Under the pieces are notes generated by a model. The model did no database searches and had not been told where the DNA came from. It saw only the letters and a program-made list of their open reading frames with translations. Below, one piece after another: positions 1-11,645 of a stretch of 64,000 nucleotides of DNA. A program made the translations under genes and the position numbers. This stretch comes from Euonymus europaeus (Eukaryota; Streptophyta; Magnoliopsida; Celastrales; Celastraceae): NCBI GenBank assembly GCA_963580455.1, contig OY756958.1, positions 16,504,501 through 16,568,500 on the forward strand, read 5' to 3'. The stretch's first letter is position 1. Each line of letters opens with the position of its first letter.

Positions 1-1000
1 TAAAACAATATACTTAATTCATGAAAAAACTGATTAGAGGTAGCATAAGAAGTGTCAAATACCTTCAATGTGAGCTCATAAAAATAACGGAGGAACGTGA
101 ATAATCTTCTCACGATGACCCAATCTTCTTGCTTAGGCATTCCACCCTCACCTACAAGCTCACTTCAATCTGTCGCTCAACTTCCTCGAATACCTCAAAT
201 GCTTGTTCAAACTTTTGAGTATAATATAACATCAAATAGGTGGAGTTCCACCTACTGTGCACATCTAAGCACAACGAGCTCTTGCTTTGAATTCTCTCCA
301 TCTCCAAACATTCTTTGAACTTAAGAAACCTAGAAGGTGATGCTCTAATAAACATAATGGCTGCCTAGACATGACATATTGATGAATTAGATTATTTCAT
401 GCCCTCACCACAACTAGATTAATGATGTGTGAAACACATCTGACATACAAATACTCATCTAGGCCAGTACTAGAAAATATCCTTTTCAGATAGTTGACAA
501 GGTGATCATTCACATAGGCATTATCAACTATAATAGTGAATAATTTCTTGATCTCCCATTCTTTTAAGCAATTTTCATTACTTCTGCCCATAGCCTCACC
601 TTTGTGGCTTCTAATTGTGGAGAAATTAATAATTTTCTTATTTGTCTCGTCATACATCTCAAGGAGATTCTCTCTCACAGTTGGTCTGGAAGGACAACGT
701 CGTCTAGGATTCAAGGAATGACAAAAACTCTTAAATCGTGGGTGCTCCACCGCTTAGAATGGCATCTCACATTCAACTACCATACAAGTTAATTAATTGT
801 TAATGGCCTTAGGGTTGTACTTCCATGTTGAAACGTCATTTGTCCCAGCTCGGAATGACTGTTCTATTTGTTGCCCACTTGGCTTAGGCTTGCATGTGCA
901 TCACAACAAGTGAGACTACTTTAGTGTTGATGTTCCATTCCGCTGTGAGTTGAACTTGTATACTACCCCACAGTAATTCCAACTGCATATCTTATGACTA
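1..1000 (-). pseudogene. hAT transposase, degenerate, 3' end outside the window
   Basis: Minus-strand fragments of a hAT cut-and-paste transposase of the BED-finger (RICESLEEPER-like) group. Reading from about 960 down, a BED-finger remnant contains NGTSTLK. It is followed by the conserved stretch around VECEMPF, then VEHPRFKSFCHSLNPR and TVRENLLEMYDE (about 750-640). The catalytic core comes next (IVDNAYVNDHLVNYLKR and RCVSHIINLVV, 540-400), then LDVHSRWNSTYLML (about 260-220). The pieces are in family order but in different frames with stops between them, so the gene is dead. The C-terminal dimerisation region would lie left of base 1. Family assignment is firm. The element ends are not visible. 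Confidence 0.85.
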
Positions 1001-2395
1001 ACAAATCAAGTAAAATTGTTCGAAACATACATTAGACCTATCCACTAGTGTTTTTCTTTTCCAATTCTTAGAACTTAGCACCTCACTCCCACAGTCGCCT
1101 CACTTGTTATGGTGCCTAAGGTTTGCAGTAAGCTTCCTTTAACACCTCCATCTCCTTCTAGACCTCCCCACCTTCAATCACTTACTCCTCACATGAATGT
1201 TCATTTTCACCCGAGTTAGAAATTGAGTGGGAGCTCGACATCTACATAAAAAATGGCATCCCATATAAACAAGTAACAAACAGTGAAACAAGTAACAATC
1301 TTACACTCTTAGCAGTTTACTACAGTCTTACTGTGACATATGCAATCTCACTATCTTAAGCTCTCAACAAGACAACAAGTACCTAAGTAGGCAAAGTTAT
1401 AGCCACAAAAGAAAAAATTGAATGCAATCCATTAGCAAGACAGTAACCATCATATTTATTCCATCGCAATTCATATCAAGCACTACCTACTCTACCTTAT
1501 ACTTATACAGTTATAATAATTACTAGTGACTTAGCAATTTATGAAATTGGTCTGCATAAACCAAGTTTTTTTAATCATCAAGACATTAGACATCAACCTC
1601 CTCAAGGTCTCCAATCCAACAAGAAATAGGATTACTAATAGGAACCGAAAGTAGCTCCAAAGTCGAAACAAGTACTTTCTGACTCAAGGAGTCTTTAACA
1701 ACAAATAAATATTTGGCAAGCATCCAAAGTTCAATTACTTAAACCAAATCTCACATATGAACAAAAACTTATTATTTATCCACAAAGCCAGATGTAATGT
1801 TCCAAAAATAGACTTAAGCTCATAAAGCCTCAACTACAGAATAATGCATATTGGAGGCTGATTTCTTGAGATCTACAATGTATAATCAAAAGCAAAAATA
1901 TAACCAAATTAAACCCTAAGAAGTAAGAAAGTAAGAAATTAAATGAGAATCAAAGTAAATACAGAGTTACAGACTATTTATAGTTTATCGAATTGTTGAA
2001 TCGAAGTAAACCCTAGGAAAACATCATTGAATTAAGCGACTAGTTGGGCTTGGGCACATGGGATTAGCAAGTTGCATGAAGGAGTGAAATTGTGAAGGTG
2101 ACTAGTGAGGGTGAGGTTGACTGGCTGAGCCATTGAGGAGTGAGGACGGAGGTAGTGACCAAACTTAGCAACTGACAAGATGACGAGAAGTCAAGATTCA
2201 AGGAGAAGGAGTGAACTCATGAAGGACAGAAAGAAATTATTTTGTTGCCTGCCTCTAGGCTTCTTCCAACTTCCTTCTAGCAAAACTTTTGGGCTTTTGT
2301 TTTGAGTCTCATAACTCATAAGTGATATTGTCATAACTGATCATAAGTTAATAAGATACATTTGTTATATTAGTTGGTCGATACTTTTTTATCAC
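1001..2395. other. Non-coding AT-rich stretch, no feature recognised
   Basis: No reading frame of family-like quality and no clear terminal repeat is visible. It may be the leader and subterminal part of the neighbouring minus-strand hAT element, but I cannot place that element's end. Confidence 0.4.
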
Positions 2396-3275
2396 AATAA
2401 ATACCGACTGGTTTTACCTAATCGCAAGTGTACGGTCGCAAGGCAGTAACAGTGAAAGGGATCGAATCCACAGGGACTGCTGTAAAAACCAATTGAAAGA
2501 CAAACAATAGTGTAAATTAATTTGGATGCTTAAATTAATAATGGAAAAATTAACTAGTTCAAATAAAATAACTAATTCAACAATTGATGAAAATTAGCTT
2601 GGATTTGGCTAGTTCAACTACCTCCACCTGTGCACACAAATCAATCCGCAATTAAACAAATTAAGAATTTAACGACGTCAATTGAAAGACTTTGGTCCAG
2701 CTCTAACAATTAGATTTCCCTAAACAAAGACCCTGACTTTGGTCCAGCTCAAGGTCTTTTCTCATCAAAGGAGTCTTGGTTTGGTCTCTCCTAAGAATTT
2801 CCTAAGATAAGCATCAGCACGTGGAAATCGACAATCGCACAACCTAAGGCAATGGTCTATCACTCAATCAATTATGTTCAATGTTCCCAAACCTGAATCG
2901 CAAAATAAGTTTTTATCACTTCGTCAAACACCGGGTCATGGTCAGCCGAATATGTTCAACTAACAATTCCTAAATATTATGATGATGGCCAGACATGCAT
3001 AACAATAGAAAATCAACAATAAATTCAGAGAACAATGAATTAAATCCAGTCTAATCAACAGTCAATCTGTGCACAAAGTTTCAGTAGAAGAAAATACCAA
3101 ATCCTAACTAAAAAGTACTTAGCTACGCATACTCATACTAAAAACCATAAAAATACTCAAGACAATTGTTCGAATCAATGGAAAAGATGAACGAATTGCC
3201 ACGCCTGGAATGCCTCCTCTCTGCCCTCTGTATTCTGGAAAATCTAGAATGGTATCTGGCAGCTAGGGTTTAGTC
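2396..3275. repeat. Non-coding plant interspersed repeat with a GCAAGTGTACGGTCGCAAG box
   Basis: The stretch opens with a box reading GCAAGTGTACGGTCGCAAG, followed about 20 bases later by GGGATCGAATCCACAGGGA. I recognise this pair of motifs as recurrent in non-coding repeats of many plant genomes, but I cannot name the family with certainty. Inside, the phrase GACTTTGGTCCAGCTC occurs twice, near 2688 and 2733. No coding capacity is seen. Confidence 0.45.
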
Positions 3276-3539
3276 TTTAACCATAAAAAGTTATTGTCCC
3301 CACTGCCACGTCAGCTGGGCCCATTTCTGCAAATCCCGCAACTCGCGGCCACGCGTAGGTCGCGCCTGGCTCACTTTTACCCAGAATTCAACTTTTCCAA
3401 ATAAATAGCATCTAGCTGTACCTGTCATTAAATCACACAATTTGATAGTATTTTGTGCTAGAAACCTCATAAAAATTGGGTATTTAATATCATAAACATG
3501 AGTACATTTTGCACTCACCATTAGTATATATCTATTTAA

Positions 3540-3735
3540 ACATGTATAAAACTTACTTAGTTTTTTGGTTTCAAATTGAACAAATTATTGAGGACCGAAC
3601 CGTAACCAAAAAACCTCCTAAATATACCAAACCGAACCGATACAAAATCAAAAACCAACTAACTGAACCGAATGCCTTTGACCGATTCGATTCATAGTTT
3701 GCAAAATGGTCTGGTTTGGTTTTTTACAAAACAAA
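3540..3735. repeat. hAT-type subterminal repeat cluster (ACCGAACCG motifs)
   Basis: Short repeated ACCGAACCG / CCGAACCGA motifs occur around 3594-3690, with related GGTTTGGTT on the far side. This density of short motifs is what hAT transposases bind near element ends, and the same motif type occurs in the better-preserved hAT at 56363-60568. No terminal repeat or target duplication is identifiable, so this is a remnant only. Confidence 0.4.
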
Positions 3736-3764
3736 TGAGGTTGAAATCATTTAACAATTTAATT

Positions 3765-3816
3765 AGGTGGGGGCTATTTGCACACTAGTGTTTACCTACC
3801 TCACCCATTTTTATGT
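3765..3816 (+). repeat. Left terminal inverted repeat of the 3765-15801 element
   Basis: Matches the reverse complement of 15750-15801 with scattered substitutions and a one-base indel in the G run. The shared core is ATTTGCACAC followed by TTACCTAC. Confidence 0.6.
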
Positions 3817-3923
3817 AAAAAAAAACTCATCTAGATTCACCCTCATGCCAACCGTTGTAGTTCCTTTATTCCCTTCATCTCTCATTTCCTCTATTTCTCT
3901 TTCACTCTCCAACATTCACAAAA

Positions 3924-4048
3924 TGGGTAGCTTTAACAACTTCCCCATTAATCCTAACTACGAAAACTTCACCGATGAAGAGTCCTTCGACAATAAAGAG
4001 ATAGATTTTGAGGAAGAGGCGATGGAGTGCCAGAAAAAAACATGCTAA
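3924..4048 (+). CDS. Short acidic ORF just inside the left TIR, unknown
   Basis: An ATG at 3924 opens a 41-codon frame that begins MGSFNNFPINPNYENF and continues with acidic residues (DEESFDNKEIDFEEEA). It follows a pyrimidine-rich, UTR-like leader (about 3860-3920) 160 bases inside the terminal repeat. That placement suggests the 5' end of an element-encoded protein whose remainder has been lost or interrupted. No domain is recognised. A chance frame is possible. Confidence 0.3.
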
Positions 4049-4506
4049 TATGGTTTTTTTTAACCCATAAGTTAGGGTTTCTATTTTGGGTTGCAAAAGT
4101 GGCTGAAATCCAATGTATGCATTTTTTTTATGTAGGATTTGGCTGAACCTGTCATTGTTGAGACTCTTGTAGCGTCAAAGTCGACACAATGACATTTTTC
4201 ACTATTGATATGGTATGAACTAAAACCCTAGTGTTGCTATGAATTGATTCTATGAACTGATATGGTATTAGGGGTTAGGGATGAACTGATATGGTCTTAA
4301 GGTTTAGGGTATGAATTGTTTCTCTCATTTTGTGAACTGAAATTGTATGGTATGAACAATTTCCCTAAATATTTGAAATGATTGTTTTCTACATTTTCAT
4401 TTGTTTCGACTTAATAAGAATTTGTCAATCATGAGTATGTCATTGACTATGATAGGAAGGGTGGAAGTAGATCTGGAGTTTTTTGTAGTGGTTAGTAAGT
4501 CAGACT

Positions 4507-6134
4507 TGTAATGCCATGACCCAAGAGGCATTACTATTTTGTACCATCTTTAGTCATCGGTCATAAATCATTATCCAATATCTATAAAATCATCATCAAT
4601 CACTTTCAAGCCTAGTCATACTCAACTAAGTCACCTTCTAATTCATTGAAAAATCTGGAAGTACCTTCCTGTCTTTTAGAGGATGTCAACATGGAAGAAA
4701 TTGCGTAACATAATATATCAACTAATTATTCCAATCCTAGGCAGGGCCTCAAGCAATCTATCAACATGCAATCATATCCACATTTCTAGTATGATCTCAG
4801 GCCATTTATCAACATGCAATCATATCCACATTTCTAGTAGCATCTTAGGCCATCTATCAACATGCAATCATAAATAGAATATCACGTCCGCATTCAAACA
4901 AATAGCCATCCTATACATACATGATAAGTAGTCAACCATAACATCATATAAGGACTCCAAGTCCACATACCCTATCCGAAAGTCCCGATCACACAGAACA
5001 CCCACTTTTCCATCGATCATATGCACCAATTAGTTGCCAACAAACATATATCAAATATATATATATAACAAGTACAAATGTACCATGTGTATATTCACTA
5101 AATCTACCATCCCAAACCTAATTTCTCTAGGGCCAATCCATGTCGCACGTCCTCTACTTGATCTGCAAGTTCTGTATCAAATCTAGACCAACCTGGGGAG
5201 GGAAAGATAGAAGCAGAGTGAGCAGAAAGACTTGTAGGGGTTAACAAGAAAGAATCATCCAAGAATAAGGCCAAATTTTAAAGAAGATTATATGCAACTG
5301 TATGTTAACTAAACTATGAATAGAAGACCATTAACAATCATAGAAACCAATCATCATGTCAATCCTCCATAAGTTATCACCACTCTATACCCTTGACATC
5401 AAACGATATAACAAACCATGAGCTTGCTCACCATCAATACCAACCCATGAAGGATTGAACATTCACGTGATCGCCACCAAGTCCACACAAGAACTAGACA
5501 CGATCTAGCACCGGCCTATCAAGTCCTTCGTGAGTTGCCTCACATGGAAGTCACTTGGTCTTACACTAATACCTTGACACCCCACAATTCTTCCATGTTA
5601 CATTCAAACAATCCTAAAAAATATGAGTCCACACCCACAATCGCCAATGTATCTACAATGCATGCCAAACGTAATTATGAAATATCATCTATAACCAACC
5701 TATATATATACTACTACGTGTTGCATGATTAGGAATAATTCATGCTCAATAGGAGATTAAGCATGTAAGGGTATGCAACAATATCCAATTATCCAACAAT
5801 TGAAACACATATAATTGGGTTATTCTCCCTTAGGCACAAATAAGGTGAGAACGAATATTAAAGAACAATGAAAGAATAAACCTCCTTTTAGCGAAATGAA
5901 AGATAGATATGAAATACATGGGTGAGATTTCCCCTACCTCTTATTCCAAGAACAAGTTAGAAAGTTCTACTACTCAACCTAGAAGTCTTCGACTTGAGCG
6001 TAGATATGCAATGCGTCAACGAATCCTCCTATGCCTCTAACAAGCCTGCAACAATAAGTTATAAACCAAAGATTCAAGTTTCAGTGGACTAAATTTCATT
6101 ACCCTTTCCCAAATTTCATACCCGAATTGGATTC
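4507..6134 (-). repeat. LTR-type segment of a Del/Tekay-like family (interrupted by the Tat element)
   Basis: Begins on the plus strand with TGTAATGCCATGACCC, which read on the other strand is a typical LTR end (…GGCATTACA). It shares the order of landmarks with the LTR copies at 16262-17435 and 22723-24300: a phrase like GGGAGGGAAAGATAGAAGCAG / GGTGAGTAGAAGG, an ATATATACTAC…GCATGATTAGGAATA block, a GTTCTCCCTTAGGCAC-like block, then CCTACCTCTTATTCCAAG. A 50 bp unit (ATCAACATGCAATCATATCC…) is tandemly repeated at 4757-4872. The segment appears to resume after the Tat element (15154 on), but its far end is not identified. Confidence 0.5.
4757..4872. repeat. Tandem repeat, ~50 bp unit, about 2.5 copies
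   Basis: The phrase TATCAACATGCAATCATA recurs three times at a spacing of about 50 bases. The first two copies continue into TCCACATTTCTAGTA. It lies inside the LTR-type segment. Confidence 0.7.
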
Positions 6135-6649
6135 TGATGAGGATAATTACATCCTTTGGTAAGAATATGACATGTGACAAATTGTTAGCACAATAACATG
6201 CTCCTCTCCTTACAGTCTGTTGCTCGGTGCCGAGAAACGCAGTTGGCCTTCTTGGCTACATAGTTTTGATACAGTAACTAGCCTCCGGTAAAATAGTAAC
6301 TCCCCTATTTGGCATGGTACTACTCACCCCTACATGAATTCTATTAAACGAAAGCTCCTCCACTATATAAAGGGGATTACCCCATAGGTAAAGAGATCAC
6401 TCTTTTTCACTCACATACTATTCATTTTCCAAGAACACCGAACAGTGTTCTTCGAAGAGTTACCTATGTTCGCATCTGACTTAAGTATTGGAGCGCCAAC
6501 ACTAGAGAGCACTCTCTAGCGGGCTCTTAGCTTACATTTGCTCGTCCATGTAGGTCATCACACAGCCGAGAAGACCATTCAACAGAGGAAGACCTAGTTC
6601 GACCTATACTGATACGTCGTATTAACCCTTCAGATTTTGGACGTCATCA
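6135..6649 (+). repeat. 5' LTR of the Tat-lineage element
   Basis: 515 bp, TG…CA ends, direct copy of 14631-15148. It contains a TATA-like box (TATATAAAGG) in its first half. A C-rich and G-poor tail runs up to the primer-binding site. Confidence 0.92.
6364..6373 (+). promoter_or_regulatory. TATA box in the 5' LTR
   Basis: TATATAAAGG at mid-LTR, also kept in the 3' LTR (CACTATATAAAAGGG, near 14860). This is the expected place for the RNA polymerase II promoter that makes the genomic transcript. The start site is inferred to be about 30 bases downstream. Confidence 0.6.
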
Positions 6650-6670
6650 GATTCATGCCGTCTGTAGGAA
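6650..6670 (+). other. Primer-binding site, degenerate
   Basis: Immediately after the LTR end the sequence contains ATGCCGTCTGTAGGAA. This is close to the GCCGTCTGTGGGAA type of tRNA-primed start familiar from Tat-lineage elements. It has drifted, so I do not assign the tRNA. Confidence 0.5.
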
Positions 6671-6697
6671 AAACAATCTTTCCATAACAAACAAATC

Positions 6698-7852
6698 ATG
6701 GTTCAAACTAGAGCTATTAGAAGAGAAGGGCGACAGGTGAATCTGCAAAATCCAGGTGGTAGTGTCAATGCCGAGCAACAGCCTCAGCCACTAGTGCAGG
6801 ATCAGATCGGCCAGTTGTTGCAGCAGATGAATGTCTTTGCTCAATGGTTAGACATGATCCAGGAATAAGCACACGGAAAACAACATGTTCAGCAAGAGAA
6901 TATTTCTCAGGAGATGAGAAACAAACATTCTGACATTAGAAAGTCACGAAATCCCAACTTACCGAGAACCTTGATGACTACTGCTCGGTGAACTCACCCC
7001 ACTCATACCTACGAAGGGGATAGCAAGTTCATCGAAGGTGTGGTAGACTGAAAAATAGCTACTCTGCAAGAATGCCCCTTTCTGGATACAATGGACTAGG
7101 ACAGGAACTTAACCCCATTGGCACCCGAGATTCAAAATGCTCAGGTACCGACGAGTTTCAAAGGGACTAGCATGGAAAAATATGATGGGACGGGAGATCC
7201 TCTTGACCATGTCATTGGTTTTCAAACTACGATGGAGTTTCAGCGAGCGTCTCAAAAAGCTTGCTGCAAGATCTTCCCGGTCTCTCTTGTAGGCATAGCC
7301 CGACGATGGTTTAGAGCCCTCCCATAGGGCAGTATCCATAGCTTTGATGACCTCACCAACAGGTTCGTTGCTCACTTTGCAAGTTCAAGGTTAGTCAAGA
7401 AGACTAATGCCACACTGGTAACCATCCAATAAAAGTCTCATGAAAGTTTATGAGAGTTTGTGACCATATTCAACAATGACTATTTGGAGATACCCGACCT
7501 CCAACCGATTATAGCTATAATAGTCTTTACCACTGGAGTTCGACATAAAATGTTGAAGCACTTCTTTTCGAAAAAGGATCCAAAATGCATTCCAGAATTG
7601 CTCTCAAGAGTCGAAAAGTACATTATCGCAGATGAAATCATGGCGGAATTGCACATGACCAAGCAATCACCTGATAGGTCATCTCAAAAGAAGAGGAACG
7701 ATTCTAGTCGGCCAAACAATGACAGGAAAACAATCGAAAGGGGGGGGGGGAGGTCCTCTTCTCAAAAAGATGAGTGCTCAAATACAAGATCGCGACATCG
7801 TCAAATGGCTGCCGAAGATGAAGTTAACTCCTGGCAGGAAGGAAAGCGGTAA
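6698..7852 (+). pseudogene. gag: gag of the Tat-lineage element, broken
   Basis: Gag forms the particle that packages the RNA. The first ATG after the primer site (6698, MVQTRAIRREGRQVN) runs only 56 codons before a stop. The conserved retrotransposon gag domain follows at about 7100-7440: PTSFKGTSMEKYDGTGDP, then FQTTMEFQRASQKACCK and ARRWFRALP. A TAG follows the last of these. The domain resumes with SIHSFDDLTNRFVAHFA, then further stops, then a basic C-terminal part (7460-7740). A run of eleven Gs at 7740-7750 marks a switch into the frame that carries the zinc knuckle. Identification rests on domain order and is firm. Confidence 0.85.
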
Positions 7853-8527
7853 GTATTGCAAATTCTATCGGGGTCCCAGTCACGACACTGATGAGTGTCG
7901 TCATTTGAACGACGAGATAGAGAACCTTATTCAGAGAGAATATCTCAAAAATTTCAGAAGCTCGACTGGATACAAACGAGAAAGGGATGCGATGAAAGAA
8001 ATGATGACAGACGTAAGAGGAGACGGCTTGAAAACTCTCCTCGTCGCAAAAACCGAGGGACAACTAGCACGATCGGTATGATAGTCGACAGGCTAGCCTC
8101 GGGAGGAGAAAGCTCGTCAGGTAGAAGAGCTTATGCTCAGACAATTCATCAAGTATCCGATAGATCAAAGAAGACCATAATTGATGACGAGAAGGTAGTA
8201 ATCTCGGACAGAGATGGAGAAGCTTTACATCAACCCCATAATGACGCACTAGTTATTGAAGTGGTCATCACCAATTATACAGTGAAGAAAATTCTAGTGG
8301 ACAATGGAAGTGCGACGGATGTTCTTTTCTATCACGCCTTTAAACAAGTGAATCTCCCGAAAGAAAGCCTGAAGAAATTCTCCTCACCCCTATACGGTTT
8401 CATGGGAGAGCAATTCATCCCTATCGGGATGACCAATCTACCCATAACCTTGGGGGACTACCAGAGATCAAAGCTATTCATGGTGGAACTCCTGGTCGTA
8501 GACGTAAAAACCCCTATAATACAATAA
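7719..8527 (+). pseudogene. Zinc knuckle and aspartic protease region of the Tat-lineage element
   Basis: A nucleic-acid-binding knuckle, YCKFYRGPSHDTDEC, is read at about 7855-7900 in the frame beginning at 7719. From about 8070 a second frame carries the retropepsin-like protease. Its active-site segment reads LVDNGSATDVLF at about 8300-8335, followed by FMGEQFIPIGM and ITLGDY. The usual D-S/T-G triad is represented by DNGS, a form common in this lineage. The region stops at 8525 (VDVKTPIIQ then stop). The protease normally releases the pol enzymes from the polyprotein. Here two frames would be needed, so no working product is expected. Confidence 0.82.
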
Positions 8528-8576
8528 TTGGCCGACCACTGTTGCACAAAGCTCGAGCATTCGCTCCACCTATTAC

Positions 8577-10265
8577 TTGATGATGAAATTCCCCACAGAT
8601 AGGGTAATTGGTGAAGTTTGGGGCGACCAAAAGCTTGCCCACCAAATGTATGTTACCGATCTGAAAGACAAGAATAAACTAGTTTCAATTCTAGAGTTAC
8701 TAGACGACCGCGATATCACCATCCCAAAACCGACCCTCGTCGAACAGCTCATTCCCATCACTGTGGTGTAGGGGACGGAGAAGAAATTGTATCGTGGATC
8801 CGAGCTTACTAAAGACTTAAGCGAAAGATTGACAAGTTTGCTTCTTAAAAACATCAGCACATTTTCCTGGAACATAGATGAAATGCCTAGCATAAGTGTT
8901 GATGTTATCACACATCATCTCAACATAAAACATGGCAGCTAACTTGTGAAGCAAAAAGAAGAGAAACTTCGCCTTGGATAGGCACGAAGCCATAAAGATC
9001 GAGGTTAATAAACTTCTAGATGCGGAATTCATCCGAGAAGTACATTACCTTGAATGGCTCTCCAATGTTGTTATGGTCGCAAAACATAACGACAAGTGGC
9101 GGATGTCCGTCGATTTTACCGACCTCAACAAGGCCTGCCCAAAAGATAGCTATCCCTTGCCAAAGATAGATCAACTGGTTGACGCATTCTCTGGAAAAGG
9201 TCTCTTTAGTTTCCTTGATGCCTACTCAGGGTATCATCAAATCCAAATGAACCAAGCTGATAAGGAACACCAGTGTTTGTCACTTCTGAAGACACTAATT
9301 GCTGTCAAGTAATGCCTTTCAGACTGAAAAATGCACGAGCGACCTACCAGACTTGTCAACAAAATATTCGCACCACTACTTGGTAAGACAATTGGGGCCT
9401 ACGTGGATGATGTTGTTGTGAAGAGCAGAAGACTCGAGCACCACCCTATAGACTTACAACAAGTGTTTGACGTCTTGAAAAAATTCAAAATGAAACTAAA
9501 TCCTGAGAAGTGTGCGTTTAGAGTTTCATCTAGCAAATTCCTCGGTTTCCTTATCTCTAAGTGGGGAATCGAAGTAAACACTGAGATGGTGGAAGCTATC
9601 ATAAGTATGCAATCTCCTCGGAACAAGAGAGAAGTCCAACAGCTTACCGACCGGACAACAGCTTTGAGTCGCTTCCTTACTCGTCTGGGCAACAGATGCA
9701 GGCCATTTTTAAACGACCATAAAAAGGCGGATGTATTCCACTAGATTAAAGAGCACCAGCGAGCATTTGAAGAATTAAAAACATACTTTGGTCAGCCCTC
9801 ACTCCTTACGTCGCTTAGAAATAGAGAACCATTATACATATATCTGGTGGTCATAAAACATGCAGTAAGTGCCGTCCTAGTGAGAGAGGAGGAGAAAGTG
9901 CAAACTCCAATTTACTACACGAGTAAGGTGCTCGTTGGAGCAGAAACTTGTTGGAGTTGAGCTAAGAAACTCATTTTGGCATTGCTAACCACAACATGAA
10001 AACTCCGACCATACTTCCAGGAACACTCAATAACAGTTTTGACGGACCAACCTTTGAAAGCAGTACTCTAGAAACCGGATACATCTAGTTGGTTAATAAG
10101 GTGGTCTATCGAACTCAGTGATTTTGATATTCATTTTCAGACAAGACAAGCCATGAAAGCTCAGACGTTAGCAAACTTCATGACAGAATGCCAACATCCT
10201 CCCGAGGATGAGAATGAACTGCCCTTGATGTTATTCGTTGATGGATCCTCGCTAAGGCGAAGGAA
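8577..10265 (+). pseudogene. pol: Reverse transcriptase and RNase H of the Tat-lineage element
   Basis: RT fragments in order are the linker (SERLTSLLLKNISTFSWN, about 8820), VHYLEWLSNVVMVAKHNDKW, SVDFTDLNKACPKDSYPLPK (about 9105-9160), SFLDAYSGYHQIQMN (about 9210-9250), and then a frame break. GAYVDDVVVKS follows (catalytic YVDD, near 9397) with LNPEKCAFRVSSSKFLGF. RNase H follows at 9745-10150 (AFEELKTYFGQP, YYTSKVLVGAE, VLTDQPLKAVL). The second, archaeal-type RNase H typical of the lineage survives only as LPLMLFVDGSS (about 10220) and its tail, VPREENHQADLLACLAS (about 10300). About a hundred residues between them are missing. Several stops interrupt the frame. Confidence 0.88.
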
Positions 10266-10268
10266 CTG

Positions 10269-11645
10269 ATGAGTAAAATAACAAAAACACAAATCAAAAA
10301 GGTGCCTCGAGAAGAAAACCATCAAGCCGACTTGTTAGCTTGCCTAGCGTCAACCACCAATCTGGAGGAGGCTATCTCAGTGCATATTATGATGCTTCCA
10401 AAACCAAGCATAGCTGTCAAAGCTATCATGAAGGTTAACGTAGGCCGATCCTGGATGGACCCAATTCGAGCCTTCCTCACGGAGGGCAAGTTACCAAATG
10501 ATAAAAATAAAGCAAAAAGGCTGGGAGCAAGATGTGTGAAGTACTCACTTATACAAGGAAATCTTTACAAAAGATCCTACACACTACCTTACCTCAAGTG
10601 CATTGTTCCTCAACAATCTGACTATGCTCTATGAGAAGTGCACGAGGGCATTTACAGTAGCCATGTAAGAGCTAGGACTTTAGCAAATAAGCTTTTAAGA
10701 TGTTGGTATTATTGGCCAACAATGAAGAAAGATGCTGAAGAATTGGTGAGAAAATGCGACCAGTGCCAGCGCCATGCTAACATACCTCATTTCCCCTCAG
10801 TCGAGATGAAAATCATTCAAAACCCTTGTCCGTTTGCATAATGGGGGCTGGACCTACTGGGACCTTTCCTGCAAGCTACTGCTCAAAGGAAATTCCTCAT
10901 AGTGTCAGTAGATTACTTCACTAAGTGGGTTGAAGCCGAGCTATTGCCCACCATAACTTATCACAAAATCAAAGAATTCATTTGGAAAATAATCATTTGC
11001 AGATACGACATTCCTCGGATCATCATTACAGACAATGGCCGACAATTCGTTAGTAATAACATTCTGGAATTTTGTAAATAGTTGGGCATCAACCTCAGGA
11101 TTACTGTAGTAGCACACCATCAGGCCAACAGGCAAGTTGAGGTGACTAATCGCATTATACTCCAAGGCCTCAAAGCTTGGCTTGATCAAGCCAAAGGCCT
11201 CTAAACCGAGCAACTTCATAGTATCCTATGGTCGTATAGGACAACTCTCTGAACATCAACAGGTGAAATGCCATTCTCCCTAATGTTTCGATCAGAAGTT
11301 GCCATTCCAGTCGAGATTGGAGTCCCCACTCCTCGGATTGTTGACTTTGATGAGCAAGAAAACAATAACCTGCTACTCAACACTCTTGATTTCCTGGAAG
11401 AAGCTCGAGAGAAGGTTCGAATCAGAACTGCTGCCTACAAACAAAGAATGACCCAATATCACAACAAAAGGGTCCGCACAAGGAAATTCTCGGAGGGAGA
11501 TTGGCTGCTAAGGAAAGCCACTGCAGTCTAAAAACACCTCAATAAGCTCAGAGAGACTTGGGAAGGCCTTTTCGAGTTATCAAAGTCATGCTGGATGGAA
11601 CCTACAAGGTGGAGAATCTCGAGAAGCCAGGAGAGATGTGACCTT
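10269..11645 (+). pseudogene. pol: Integrase of the Tat-lineage element
   Basis: The zinc-binding HHCC domain is seen at 10638-10800 (HEGIYSSHVRARTL … CDQCQRH). The DDE core follows: first D in GLDLLGPF (about 10850), second D in IITDNGRQFV (about 11020), and E in QVEVTNRI (about 11137). The spacing fits D,D35E. The C-terminal part includes MPFSLMFRSEVAIP, AYKQRMTQYHNKRVR and KVMLDGTYKVENL (to about 11620). Stops after CPFA (10841), FCK (11080), KGL (11205) and TAV (11531) show decay. Integrase would insert the cDNA into the host genome and leave the 5 bp target duplication seen around the element. Confidence 0.9.
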
